Shown: positions 20,725-31,889, counted from the first letter of the stretch. The stretch is 64,000 nt of DNA from Paguma larvata (GCA_030068075.1 CM057836.1:71213788-71277787), one strand, 5' to 3'. The notes: a model not told the origin generated them from the sequence alone. Numbers and translations: made by a program.

Positions 20725-21215
20725 GGATGGTAAGACATACAGACACGGAGACAATTGTCGTGAAAAGAAGTTTATACTCACAGACTCCTAGAGACAGGAT
20801 GCTAGGCATGTGACATAGGGCCACATGGGGAAGCACCAGGGCTCATCAAGAGACAGAAGCAGGGAATATAGCCCAAAACTGTATTGTGGTTCATAGGAAG
20901 GAATGGGTGAGCAGCGAAGATGTACTGAGTAAACTTAGCATTTGGTGGTTTGAGTAATTTTGCTGGGCTTTGGGCTACGGTCCCTACTTGTGTGGCACTT
21001 AGTGCTGAGGTGGTTTATGGCAGGGGAAATACTGGCTTGGTGTGTGAAGAGTTGGATAAAAGAGATGGTCAGGTGTAGGCTTCGGACCGGTTGCTTTATT
21101 ATCAAAGACACTCTTAAAGAGGAGCGTTTGCTCTCTAGGGATTGGCTAGCCCTGGGAGTTGCAGTCTGTCCAGGATCAAGCCCTCAAATCCCAAAGCATT
21201 TTGATTATGAATACA
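20725..21215. mobile_element. Probable old LTR-derived repeat, family unassigned
   Basis: GAGACAATTGTCGTGAAAAG, GAGACAGGATGCTAGGCATG, CCACATGGGGAAGCACCAGG, AGTAAACTTAGCATTTGGTG and AAGAGTTGGATAAAAGAGAT read like a widespread mammalian repeat. The name and orientation could not be fixed. Confidence 0.35.
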
Positions 21216-21735
21216 GAAAATAAAGTCCACACAGTGTTAAAAAAGTACTAAGGTGAACTGCTATGAAGTATTTTTAATATTTGATAAATGAATGCAGAAT
21301 TATATCTGGATCCACATTCACCAATATTCTCAATAGAGGTGAATCCTTGAACAGCTAAGACTGATTTGACAATTTTGGTTTAAAAACACTCTATGGCTTC
21401 ATCTTCCTTTTATCCACAGTGTGGGGTGTAATATAAATGTATATCTTATCTTAGGCAAGACTTGGGGTTTTTTTTTGGTCTTGTTTTCTTTGGAAAACTT
21501 AATTAATTTGAACTTTCTAATTTTTTGATACTGGTTTTATGGGTCAGACAAATTATTATTGTTTCCACAAAATATTTAAGATTATGAGAATGCAAATATG
21601 TGCATTCAACTAAATTAAGTTATAACAATAGCTGTGTTAATAAGAAAGAAAAAAAATGGATTCATTCTTGTAAATTTCAGAAATGCTTCAAATACTTTGG
21701 ATTTCATTACTTCACCTTCAATGTCTTTGGAAAAT
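21216..21735. other. AT-rich unique sequence
   Basis: About 520 bp AT-rich with homopolymer T and A runs; no feature recognised. Confidence 0.4.
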
Positions 21736-21738
21736 TTT

Positions 21739-21815
21739 TTTCCTTCCTTCCTTCCTTCCTTCCTTCCTTCTTCCTTTCCTTCCTTCCTTCTTTCTTTCTT
21801 TCTTTCTTTCTCTCT
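21739..21815. repeat. (TTCC)n/(TTTC)n microsatellite
   Basis: About 75 bp of TTCC units passing into TTTC units. It abuts the tail complement of the antisense SINE, from whose A-rich tail it probably grew. Confidence 0.95.
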
Positions 21816-22275
21816 TTAATTTTTTAATGTTTATTTATTTTTGAGGGGCACCTGGGTGGCTCGGTCAGTCAAGTGGCCAACTTTGGCTCAGGTCATGATC
21901 TCATAGTTTGTAAGTTCAAGCCCCGCGTTGGGCTCTGTGCTGACAGCTCAGGGCCTGGAGCCTCCTTCAGATTCTGTGTCTCCCTCTCTTTCTGCCCCTC
22001 TCTGTCCCTCCCATGCTCATGCTTTCTTCTGTCTCTCAATAGTAAATAAGAACATTACAAAAAACAAATAAAATTTTAAAAAATGTTTATTTTTGAGAGA
22101 GAGACAGAATATGAGCAGGGAAGGGGCAAAGAGAAAGGGAGATACAGAATCTGAAGCAGGCTCCAGGCTCTGAGCTATCAGCACAGAGCCCAATGCAGGG
22201 CTTGAACTCACAGACCATGAGATCATGACCTGAGCTGGTCAGATGCTTAACTGACTGAGCCACCCAGGCGCCCCT
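21816..22275 (-). mobile_element. CanSINE, antisense, split by an opposite-strand CanSINE
   Basis: The left piece (AATGTTTATTTATTTTTGAG, to 21,844) and the right piece (from about 22,080, ending GAGCCACCCAGGCGCCCC at 22,275) form one antisense SINE. The duplicated ATGTTTATTT...TTGAG at both junctions is the target duplication of the inserted copy. Confidence 0.85.
21845..22075 (+). mobile_element. CanSINE, sense, inserted into an antisense CanSINE
   Basis: Begins GGGGCACCTGGGTGGCTCGG, carries GCTCTGTGCTGACAGCTCAG and ends in an interrupted A-rich tail at about 22,075. Its insertion creates an inverted SINE pair. Confidence 0.93.
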
Positions 22276-22400
22276 CTTTTTTTACCCCATGGAAAATTAC
22301 TAACTGTCATCTCTCTGAAAAACTTTAATAGCAATGATTGTGTTATTTTATTATTGCAGCTTAAACATAATTTTCAAGATCTTCCAAGCACTAAGACTTT

Positions 22401-22500
22401 TTGTTTTTAAAGTAAATTCTACCCTGAACATGGGGCTCAATCTCACAACCCCAAGATCAAGAGTCAACATGCTCTACTGATTGAGCCAGCCAGGTGCTCT
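22401..22500 (-). mobile_element. CanSINE, older short subfamily, antisense, perfect target duplication
   Basis: TTTTAAAGTAAATTCTACCC, GGGGCTCAATCTCACAACCC, ATTGAGCCAGCCAGGTGCTC. Flanked by identical ACTAAGACTTT at 22,390-22,400 and 22,501-22,511. Confidence 0.92.
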
Positions 22501-22569
22501 ACTAAGACTTTAGATTAATATTATAGAGTATGCAGTTAATTAATGAGAAATCTTTGGCTTCCTGAAATA

Positions 22570-22799
22570 CTTTTTTTTTAAATTGTGTTTTTTTTTAATG
22601 TTTATTTATTTTTGAGAGACATAGAGACAGAGTATGAGCAGGGGAAGGGCAGAAAGAGAGGGAGACACAGAATCCGAAGCAGGCTCCAGGCTCTGAGCCA
22701 TCAGCACAGAGCCCGACGCAGGGCCCGAACTCACAGACTGTGAGATCATGACCTGAGCTGAAGTTGGCCACTCAACCAACTGAGCCACCGAGGCGCCCC
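22570..22799 (-). mobile_element. CanSINE, antisense
   Basis: Full-length antisense copy ending GAGCCACCGAGGCGCCCC. CCTGAAATA is repeated at 22,561-22,569 and 22,802-22,810 as target duplication. Confidence 0.95.
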
Positions 22800-23253
22800 T
22801 GCCTGAAATATTTTTAAGAAATCTGAAATTCATAGACAAGCACAGAGAAAAGAACTGGATCACCAAGCGTAGCTTATATCTTTTTAAAGCATCAAAGAAG
22901 AGGTAAATTCAATATGGATACTTTGTCATGTAATGTAAGTTTAATTATATTTTACAGCTAAGGTTGCCATTTAACTTTATACATAACTGTACAGGTTTAA
23001 ATAAATATGTATACAAACATATGAATATTAAAATGAATAATCAAATTAAATTATGTATGATGAAGAGAAGATGCATGGTTCAAAATTGATCTTGGGGTTT
23101 TTAGTCTGCTTTTCACCAAAGGTAGTAAAAAATTATTTACCATCTGTGCAATCTTCCTTGATAGCACAAATGACTTACATCAGCTGAGTATTCTTCCTCA
23201 GAAGCCCATTAATTTTCAGTGCTTTTGAACCAACATCAAAATTTCCTCACTTC
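22800..23253. other. AT-rich unique sequence
   Basis: About 450 bp, strongly AT-rich, no feature recognised. Confidence 0.4.
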
Positions 23254-23362
23254 TGGGGTGCCTGGATGGCTCAGTCAGTTAAGAATTCAACTCTTGGTTT
23301 TGGCTCAGGTCATGATCTCATGGGTCATAAGTGTGAGCCCTACATTAGGCTCTGTGCTGGTG
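23254..23362 (+). mobile_element. CanSINE 5' half, sense
   Basis: GGGGTGCCTGGATGGCTCAG to GGCTCTGTGCTGGTGG. It is cut off at the middle and joined directly to an antisense copy. Confidence 0.9.
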
Positions 23363-23541
23363 GTGAGAGAGCAATCGGGGAAGGGGCAGAGAGAGAGAGA
23401 GAGAGAGAGAGAGATAATCCCAAGCAGGCTCTACACTGTCAGCACAGAGCCCAACATGGGGCTCCAGCTCACAAACTGAGATCATGACCTGAGCCAAAAC
23501 CAAGAGTCAGACATTTAACCAATTGAGCCACCCCAGTGCCC
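23363..23541 (-). mobile_element. CanSINE, antisense, joined to the sense half-copy
   Basis: (GA)n at about 23,389-23,414, body ACACTGTCAGCACAGAGCCC, head complement ATTGAGCCACCCCAGTGCCC. With the preceding half-copy it makes a SINE inverted repeat with almost no spacer. Confidence 0.9.
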
Positions 23542-23544
23542 ATG

Positions 23545-24490
23545 TCCTGTTTATTTTAAAATATTGCATTGTTATCCTTATTAGCCACCTAGCCAAGTTC
23601 TCAAGCATCTATGGTTCCATCTGAAATGAGGGCTCAATCTCCTCTGGTAACTCTTCTCCCAAATTCAAAAGAAAGACAGCAAGCTATTTTTTGCACATGA
23701 ATCTTATTTGGCACTTTAGATGCTGTTTGGTATCCACCAAAAGTCTACTTCGCTTTAAAAAAAGAAAGATGCTAGAAATAATTAGGTATGTTTGGTAATC
23801 TCCATGTTTTTATCACTCAACTGATAGTGAGCTGTTGTGTTTATCAAGCTTAAGATATGGGAAGAATCCTCAACAAAAAAAGAAATCAACTCTCTTGAGT
23901 CAATTAGGAACAGGTAAAGTGTCGCTTCAGGGCTGCTGGGAAATGGAACCTCTCCATTTATTTTAACAGACAATTTGAAATCAGTGATTGTTAACTAGTG
24001 GTAACAAGGTAGTTGACAAGACAAAAAGAGAATACTAACTTATCATGGATGTAGCAACTATCAGATGCAACTGCCACTCCTAAGACTGAGAGACAAAGGA
24101 GAGAAATTGGAATTGCTAAAACTTAGAACTTGGACGAGGGTTTCTGTGGAGCTGGAACTTAGCCTCTGAGGATGAGCCGTTGCCTAAACACTCTTGGGGT
24201 CTCTGAGTGGGGTGCAGTGAGGGTGTCTGCTGCTCCCTGGAAGGAGCTGCCACTGCCAGGCACAGACTCATTGTTGGCATGACGCTGACAGGAACAGGTA
24301 GCAAACAGGAAGAAGCAAGCCCTATGTCCCTAGTCCAGCCTTGCAGGCTCCCACAATAGAGAATATTGGGGAGCAGCTAGAAAGGGAGAAAAGTGTATAT
24401 AGTCCCAGTCAGCAGCTGAGAGCTAATAGCTTAATAACGGGCACATCTAGCTTTTCCTATTTTCTTACTAATTTTCTGGTAAATGAACCA
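23545..24490. other. Unassigned unique sequence
   Basis: About 950 bp with no recognised repeat. A 63-codon minus-strand frame at 23,782-23,973 lacks supporting evidence. Confidence 0.4.
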
Positions 24491-24506
24491 GAGGTGTCAT
24501 TTCTTT

Positions 24507-24714
24507 TTCTTTTTCTTTTTTAAGTTTATTTATTTATTTAGACAGACAGAGAGACAGCATGAGTGGTGGAGAGGCAAAGAGAGAGGGAGAAGAGAGAGAA
24601 TCTCAAACAGGCTCTGTGCTAACCGTGCACAGAGGGGCTCGAACTCATGAACCGGTGAGATCATGACCTGAGCTGAAATCAGATGCTTAACCAACTGAGC
24701 CACCCAGGCGCCCC
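24507..24714 (-). mobile_element. CanSINE, antisense, 3' member of a tandem dimer
   Basis: Carries the T-rich tail complement (TTTCTTTTTCTTTTTCTTTT) and ends GAGCCACCCAGGCGCCCC at 24,714, where the next antisense SINE begins at once. The 15-bp target duplication AGGTGTCATTTCTTT (24,492-24,506) lies outside the pair. Confidence 0.95.
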
Positions 24715-24917
24715 TAATATTTATCTATTTTTGAGAGAGAGAGGGAGACAGAGCATGAAGGGAAGATGGCAGAGTGAGGGAGATAAAGAATCTGAAGCAG
24801 GCTCCAGGCTCTGGGCCATCAGCACAGAGCCTGATGTGGGGCTTGAACTCACAGACCATGAAATCATGACCAGAGCTGAAGCCGGATGCTTAACCAACTG
24901 AGGCACCCAGGCACCCC
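24715..24917 (-). mobile_element. CanSINE, antisense, 5' member of a tandem dimer
   Basis: Runs from AATATTTATCTATTTTTGAG to GAGGCACCCAGGCACCCC. It has almost no A-tail of its own. The second copy of AGGTGTCATTTCTTT follows at 24,918-24,932, so both SINEs share one target duplication. Confidence 0.95.
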
Positions 24918-24932
24918 AGGTGTCATTTCTTT

Positions 24933-25694
24933 ACACTTCTCTTATTTCCCCTCCAAGGGTTCAGGCTTTTGGTTTTGCTGGCATAATATTTGATTATTTT
25001 CTGTGTGCAAGGCAAGTTTCCTGTTCACACTATGGAAGCCGGGCTTTTTGGTCATCAGCTACTGTGATATATCATAGCCTTCCTATCTAGCCCCTGAGAT
25101 CTTTAAGAGGAAGTGATGTGTGTCCCACAGTGCCTGGTATCGGGCCAGGACCACGGAAGGGCTGATAATTTACAGTGACTGGCTGACTAATGAATCACGT
25201 GTTTTTACTTAAAAAGATTCCTTCCCAGTCTTCATCTCTGCTCTTCCTGCTCACAGACAACTCAGCCTCTTCTCCACACTCCACATGCGGCCAGTTAAGA
25301 ATGATCTATCTACCTCATTTCTTGGCTGGGACAGGGTGGTCATTTACTCAAAGGACGAGGTGAAAGCACATCTGCTGTCATTAAGCTTGGAAACAGAAGA
25401 GCTGCGAGGGGAAAGGAATTCTAGCAAGCTCACTGGGGTAGGCTTGAGATAATCACTACATTGCCTGAATACCAAGAAAAATACCCAGGGGGGCAATTTC
25501 ATGACGTGGGACTTCCTGTGGTCAGTCCAGAGCTATGCAGCTGGTTTCATCCTTACAGTTCACAGTATTCACTTCCTGACGCACTGCAACAGCAGGGCCC
25601 ACCACTTCCTGGGGGAGTTCTATGGCGAGCAGAGACCGGACAGGAAACATCACTTACAGTCATATTGAACACAGCAAGATTGGGCTTCCTTAAA
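24933..25694. other. Unassigned unique sequence
   Basis: About 760 bp. No clear repeat; an old L1 may begin near its right end. No coding signal. Confidence 0.35.
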
Positions 25695-25708
25695 AACTTC
25701 TCACTGGA

Positions 25709-25960
25709 GGGGCACCTGGGTGGCTCAGCTGGTTGAGAGACCGACTCTTGGTTTTGGCTCAGGTCATGATCTCATGGTCCCGAGATAGAGCCTTGTGTCG
25801 GGCCACGCTGGGCGTGCAGCCTGCTCGGGATTTTCTCTCTTTCTCCCTCTGTCCTTCCCCAACTTGTGTGTGGTTGCATGCGCCCAATCTCTCTCTCTCT
25901 CTCTCCCCCAAATAAATAAATAAATAAACAAATAAACATTAAAACAAAACAAAACAAAAC
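25709..25960 (+). mobile_element. CanSINE, sense, perfect target duplication, in L1
   Basis: Starts GGGGCACCTGGGTGGCTCAG and ends in a long (AAAT)n/(AAAC)n tail. Identical 14-bp flanks AACTTCTCACTGGA at 25,695-25,708 and 25,961-25,974. The body differs from the others (CACGCTGGGCGTGCAGCCTG), so it is another subfamily. Confidence 0.97.
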
Positions 25961-26405
25961 AACTTCTCACTGGAAACAACACAAGCATCTGTCAATGATG
26001 AATGGATAAGCAGAATGTACTAGATCCATATTATGGAAACTTGTCCAGCAATAAGAAGAAATAAAATACTGATTCCTGCTTTACAACATGGATGAACCTT
26101 GAAACCATTATGCTGTATGAAAGAAATCAGTCACAAAATATCACATATTGTATGATTTCATTTATATAAAATGTCCAGAACAGGCAAATCTGTTGAGACA
26201 GAAGGTAAGTTAGTGGTTGCCAGGGGTTGAGGGAAGGGAGGAGTGGGAAGTGACTGCTAACAGGTACAGGGTTTCTTTTTGGGATCATGAGAATATTCTG
26301 GAATTAGTGGTAATGGTTGCACAACTTTGTACTAAAACCCACTGAACTGTGTACACTCTAAATGATGAATTTTACGGTACATAAACTATATCTCAGTTTT
26401 TTTAA
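25961..26405 (+). mobile_element. Old L1 (L1M-type) 3' end, sense
   Basis: CAATGATGAATGGATAAGCA, ACATGGATGAACCTTGAAAC, TGCTGTATGAAAGAAATCAG, TAGTGGTTGCCAGGGGTTGA and a terminal AAATGATGAATTTTACGG block: the ORF2 end and 3' UTR of an old L1. Its 5' limit is unclear because the SINE cuts it at 25.7 kb. Confidence 0.88.
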
Positions 26406-27293
26406 AAAGAAAAAAAACGATTCCGTAAAAAAAAAAAAAATCAAAGACATTCACTATTGCCATGAGTTTCCTAGATGACTAAGTAACTAAATGGTACAGT
26501 GGCTTTCAACATCCAGCACTTTATAGAATTTGGCAATAGCAACAGATTGAAAAAGCTGATGGCAAATACGGGTTTTGTAGGGCTCCTCCCTAGAAGTTTG
26601 CAGGCAGAGTTAATTTTGCCCTCAAGTTGGAAGGTCTACCCAGATGATCTCAGGAGCTATGACAGTATGTCCCCTGTCCCCTAACCAACTGTTATATTTC
26701 TTCCTCGTAGAGATATTTATTTATTTAGACTGAAAGTAATTTGATTTATTTACTGAAAGAAAGACCATGTTTCCCCCATCTCTCCTGTCCCCCCCCATAT
26801 CTATGTCCTATATGTAGAAAATGTAGACAAACTTCTCCCTCTTCTCCTAATTACAGGAGGAAAAAAAATGCAGCTCCACAAAATCCTACACTGAGTTTGA
26901 TCCACTTATTTTTAAAGGGAAGGAAGAAAATGCTGTTTCTATCTCCTTTCAAAAGAGCAGGGCACAGGAATTCATATCAAACACAGTAAAGGAAATGCAC
27001 AGTCCAATTACCAGGAACTTTTTGCTTTTATATTCCTTGATAGGGCTGAAGTACAGAGCACTTGAACTTTCTTCTCCTCACCTTTCTACTTTTTACTGCC
27101 TTTCTCTGACTTCAATTCAGACTTCCAGAAGCTTCAGTTAGAAAGGAGCCATGGAGGTGGAGAGTCATTTGTGCCAAGCAGGGGTCATGTGCCCATCGCT
27201 GGGACTCTAGACACTCGGGTATCCCATCAGAATTAGAATAACTGGCAGGGCTCCAAACAGTTCTTTATGCTCTGTCTCCTTCTGCTTTGATGA
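26406..27293. other. Unassigned sequence after L1
   Basis: Poly-A run near 26,427-26,440, then about 850 bp without a recognised element. Confidence 0.4.
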
Positions 27294-27802
27294 TTAGTTA
27301 TCTAATGCTGTGTAACAAATCATCCCTAAGTGCATTGCCTTACAACAGTAAACATGTATTATCTCTAGTTTAGCTGAGTGGTCTGGCTCTGTTTCTCTTA
27401 TAAGGTGGCAGAATCAGGATGTCAGTTAGGGCTGCAGTCATCTAAAGGCATGACTGGGGTGGAGGACTTGACTTTCAGGCTGGCTCCCTCACACGGGTGG
27501 TAAGTTCATGCTGACTGTTAGCAGAAAGCCTCTATTCATCACTATGGGGACCTCTCCATAAGCCTCCTCGAGAATCTTCACAACATGACCCTTGGCTTCT
27601 GCCAGAGCAAGCGATCCAAGACAGAGCACAGAGCAGAAGCTGCAATGTCTTTTGTGACTTAGCCTCGGAAGTCACATTCCATCGTTTCCACAATACCCTG
27701 TTGATTACACAGGTCAGCTTGTGGTGTGGGAGGGCACTATACAAGGGTGTGACTCTCAGGAGGCAGAATCATTGTGTGGCCATTCTAGAGGCTGGCTGCC
27801 AC
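27294..27802 (+). mobile_element. Old ERVL/MaLR-type LTR
   Basis: GTTATCTAATGCTGTGTAAC, ACAAATCATCCCTAAGTGCA, TAGTTTAGCTGAGTGGTCTG, GTCATCTAAAGGCATGACTG, ACCTCTCCATAAGCCTCCTC and a GCCTCGGAAGTCACATTCCA block are the order of a very common placental LTR family whose exact name was not assigned. No internal retroviral coding sequence is present. Confidence 0.75.
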
Positions 27803-27996
27803 ATAAGCCATAAGCTAGAGGGCATTCCTCTCTATGTCCCCCACACAAACCCCAAATCCTGGCTGTGACACCTCCAAAGAGGCATACTGCATCTCTCTGC
27901 AGAGGATCCAGGGTTTGAGCAGGGAGTAGACAGAGGGAGTTAAGATCGTCAAAGAAGGATTCAGACTCATCCATCAGAAAGAGAAAGAAAGGACTT

Positions 27997-28219
27997 AGGG
28001 TACGTGGATGGCTCAGTCAGGTAAACATCCGACTTTGGCTCAGATCTTTACCTGACTGGTCATGATCTGGTTGATCGGTTCAAGCCCCGCATCAGCCTCT
28101 GTGCTGACAACTCAGAGCCTGGAGCCTGTTTCAGTTTCTGGGTTTCCATCTCTCTCTGTCCCTCCCTCGCTTATACTCTGTCTCTCTCTTAAAAATAAAC
28201 ATTAAAGAAAAATAAAAAA
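27997..28219 (+). mobile_element. CanSINE, sense, with internal duplication
   Basis: Flanked by AAAGGACTT at 27,988-27,996 and 28,220-28,228. The head is diverged (GGGTACGTGGATGGCTCAGT). TTTACCTGACTGGTCATGAT contains an extra copy resembling the upstream GTCAGGTAAAC block in inverted form. Confidence 0.92.
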
Positions 28220-28228
28220 AAAGGACTT

Positions 28229-29239
28229 GACTAGTGTCTATAAATCAGGAAGGGGCTGGAAGAAAGTCCATTTTTCCAAATTATAGGAGAATAGAGAGGG
28301 GCTTCCTTTTTAAAGCCAGGAAGTTGTAGGAACAGTCAAAGTTTCCCTCCAATGAATCTCAGTACTCTGGGGTGATCCAGACTGAGAAAATAGACAACAC
28401 CTTCTGAGAGGAGGTAACGAGTTCGGCACAGTTCCTCCAAACTGCTCCTTGGTAGTCTCCCTAGGTTTGAAACCCTGCCCTGGAGGTGCCACATACACGG
28501 TATATCTCAAGAGGCCATGAGACTTGGTCCTGTTTATGCTGGGGTCCCAAGTGGCCTTGTTAGCAGAGAGCAACTGAAGGTAGCTTGGCAGGTCACTCTG
28601 CAGCTATTTTCTTTCTTTGTTGTTTTGGTCGGTAGGTTTGGTCCTGAGGTTCCGGGGTGGGGGAGGGGAGGTTGTCTCACTAGGCCAAACCAACTCTATA
28701 AGTCTGGCTCAGATTTGAAGTAAGGGCTGGCTCTCCCTCTTCTACAAAGTTCCGGCTTTGAGAGATCAGAGTTGTCACAGGGAGGTATTTGTGTGTGCTT
28801 GTGTATGTATATGTGTGCTTGTGTGTACGTGTGTTGGGCCTCTAAAACTCCAGTTGTTGTTTCCAGTCTAGATATTATAGAGAAATTATTGCCAACTGAA
28901 TTATACTTTGGTTGAATATTTGTATTTATATTTAGTATAAATACAGCTGATTCAAATGACTTGTGTCACGAGTAGGAATGCAAAGTTTGAGAAGAAAAGG
29001 GGAAAATGGAAACAACTCTTCCTTCCCAAAGTTCTTGGAATCATCTGTCCCTATGATTCCAAGTTATGCTTTCTGATTTACATCCACCTGTGACTTCTCT
29101 TTTCCCAGGACCAGGATGGAGGTACCTGTGCTACCGTCAGCCACTTGGTGCCTCTCCAGGTGCAGAAGTGTGAATCTCTTGATGCTATGCTTTGGGATGC
29201 CTATGTCTGGTCCTGAATCGAGGAACTTCAGAGTCATGG
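28229..29239. other. Unique sequence with GT-rich segment
   Basis: About 1 kb with no recognised repeat apart from an imperfect (TGTGTGCT)-type GT-rich stretch at 28,788-28,835. AT-rich at 28,880-28,965. Confidence 0.4.
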
Positions 29240-29440
29240 GCTGGTCATAAGAGCATTCTGGGTTTGGCTCTGCTTCTGTCCTCAGCCCGCCTAGTGAACT
29301 CGAGCAGGCCTCTCAGCTTCTCTGAGCCCCAGTTTTATCATTTGCCTCACAGGTGGCAAGACCTGTCCTGCCCATCTCACAGGCTTGTGGGGAGGACTGG
29401 TTGGGATAATGAAGGTGAAAGTGGGGTAGGTGTGTATGGG
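29240..29440 (+). mobile_element. MIR
   Basis: GGGTTTGGCTCTGCTTCTGT, CAGGCCTCTCAGCTTCTCTG, AGCCCCAGTTTTATCATTTG and the later ACTGGTTGGGATAATGAAGG follow sense MIR. Confidence 0.75.
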
Positions 29441-29929
29441 ATTATTATTTTTTATCAGATATAGGTTAATAGGTACATATCAAGCCACCATAGTGTGGTG
29501 GCCTGCCGTGTGCCGTTGAGTTTGCTTATCTGATCAGAATGGGTGCTTGATTTCATGGGGTTTGAATAGATACAGTTTGGGGACACTCTCCTTAAGGAAA
29601 AGAAAGTGAACACCGGGCTTGAGTTCTCCAAGGTCTTAGAAGGGGTTCATGCAAGTGGGGGCCCTGAAGCTTCCTTGGCTTCAAGTTAATTCTGCCTTCT
29701 GGCTTCTGGTCTTGATGCAAGCCTGAGAGCTGAGCATCTTTGGAAGCAGGCCAAGATTCAAGCACCTTTCCTCCATTGAATTTTCTGGACTGGGAACTTC
29801 AGGAGCCTTTCCAGATGCTGAAGCTAAATTCTACTGTGAAATACTCTAGCAGCTCCAACCTGGCTGTTTCCTGGTTCACTCAGGGATGCCTCTTCCTAAG
29901 GTCCTGATCTCTACCCCCAGAGATCCTTG

Positions 29930-30070
29930 CCACACCTCAATCCCTCATTTCACAGGTGGAGAAAATGTGGCCCAGAGATGGGGTCACACAGCCTTTTAAC
30001 GGCAGAACTGAAAGAGGAAACTGGAGCCCCTGAGTCCTATTTAGATTCTCTTTTCACCATGCTCCCTTGT
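29930..30070 (-). mobile_element. MIR fragment
   Basis: CCTCATTTCACAGGTGGAGA, CCAGAGATGGGGTCACACAG, GGCAGAACTGAAAGAGGAAA and a CCTGAGTCCTATTTAGATTC block is antisense MIR. Confidence 0.75.
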
Positions 30071-31886
30071 ATTCTTGACTGTCACCTAATTGTCCATCAT
30101 GAATCTGCTGCTGGTGAACCAACTTGGTAGTCATTTATGATTCCAGCTGGGGAGAGCCTTTGACTTGGCCAGCATGGACCCTTGAAGCCTCATTCTAGCT
30201 CTCCCCAAGGGTCTGGCCATAACGACAAAAGATCAGCACTAAACAGTTCCTTCACCCAAGACTTGCCCGTAGGATTTGCACCTGACACACCACAGGAGGT
30301 CCCCTGGTCCTGGCACTTGTCCCTTGGTATGGGCTCTGACTCACAGTTCCTGTATGTGCTCTCTGCCTTTTCCCTAGAAACTGACCCTTTAGGTTGACCT
30401 TGCCTGTTTTTGACCTTTGGTTGCTTCTAGCTCACATACCTCCAGCAAGCAATAGCTCCAACAACACAAGCATGTGCACATACCCCAGCCAGAGCACTGA
30501 TTCAGCCAAAACAGAAATCCTAAAGGTCCACTCAGGACCCCTATTCTGGGTCCATTGGTCCACTGAAGTGGGGGAGAGTATGTATCTGTGTATGTAAGGA
30601 GCCCACTGTTCTCTGGGCAGGCTCAGCTCTGACCCAGTCTATCCCAATGACCCTTAGACTGTAGGAAAGTCAGGGGCCTCAAGCCACACTTGTCCCTCTG
30701 GGCCTAGGGCTGACACTCAGACACTAACAAAGAGCTTCAGTTGTACTAGTGGTTAAAATACTGAAGTACCTCCATATCTATGGGAAAATGGCTATAGTTC
30801 CATGTCCCCTGAGGACCCTCTGCCAACCCAGACCCCTTGGCCCCTCTGGCACACTTCCCAGGACCTTCTCAGGATCCACAAAATATGACATTGACCCTTG
30901 GCCTAGCACTAGGTCTCCAGGACCCTGCCCTAGTTCTAAGGCCCGTGTCTGTCCTGCTGTGGGAGTCTGGCCAAACTGGTGATTCAATATTCTGAATATC
31001 ATACCTACTTGAGCTGACCCTGAGCCCCCACTTCTGCTACTAACTGGGCCCCTTGCAGCCTGGTTTCTGACATGAGGTTCCAGCTCCAGCTTCACTCCTG
31101 TCTCTGGTAGTGTGTGCCTGTTGACACCTTGCTCCAAGGACAGGGATCTAGACGGTCTTCCCAGGAAGGACTTTTGCAGCCCAGCCTGGTGCCGCCTGGG
31201 ACCCTGCTATCAGACAAACTGGTCTGGAGCTAACTGCTGAGTGATCTCAGCTCTCTGAAACCATGTTGAAGACCCCCACCCGAGCTCTGCTACATTTCTG
31301 ACACTCTGGGGTTCTACAGCGCCTCTGCCCCATAGGTGGTTCCAATTCAGATCCCAGGCCTTCCCGGCCTGCTCTGTTGAACTGAACTGTGTCTGGCAGT
31401 GTGGTCAGATAGGTCAGGGAGGGACAAAGAGGGGCAAAGCTTGCCCTCTACCACCTTTAAAAGTCTCCATCCCCACACATACACAAAGGCAGCCAACCAA
31501 CCCTGTTCCTGTACTTTCCATCTTCACAGACGTGCACACTCAGCCTGTACTCTCAGAACTCCGTATGTCCCTTCCCTCCTGATTCCCATTCCCTGGGCGC
31601 CTGGATCCCAGCCAGTAGCCAGGAAAAAGAGTATCTGACAGACTATGGCTGAGGGTGGCTGAATGTGTTGTTCTTGAAGTCTACCTACTCCCTTCCTACC
31701 TCCTCCCTCTGGGCTGAAATTGAGGTCTGAAGAGAGAAATGGAGATTTGGAGCACTAATAGTGTACTTGAGGCATGAGTGTGGAAGGCATTTGGGAGGTA
31801 GTTTTCACCTCCGAAGTCCATAAATCACACCATGCAGAGAACTGTCTGTCTGCCCAGGTATAGAAATAGGCCTGAGACCAGAGAGT

Positions 31887-31889
<3 letters not shown>
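30071..31889. other. Long pyrimidine-leaning unassigned stretch
   Basis: About 1.8 kb, CT-leaning, rich in short TGACCC/CCCTTGG-like words and very poor in CpG. It could be an old repeat that was not recognised or simply unique DNA. The open frames present on both strands (up to 119 codons) show no protein signature. Confidence 0.35.

Noticed and set aside
21739..21815. Regularly spaced short repeats considered as a CRISPR-like array
   Set aside because: These are TTCC/TTTC microsatellite units without spacers, in a mammalian genome.
23782..23973. 63-codon minus-strand frame with a protein-like look
   Set aside because: Short, AT-rich, no start context, homologue or splice signals. Such frames are expected by chance.
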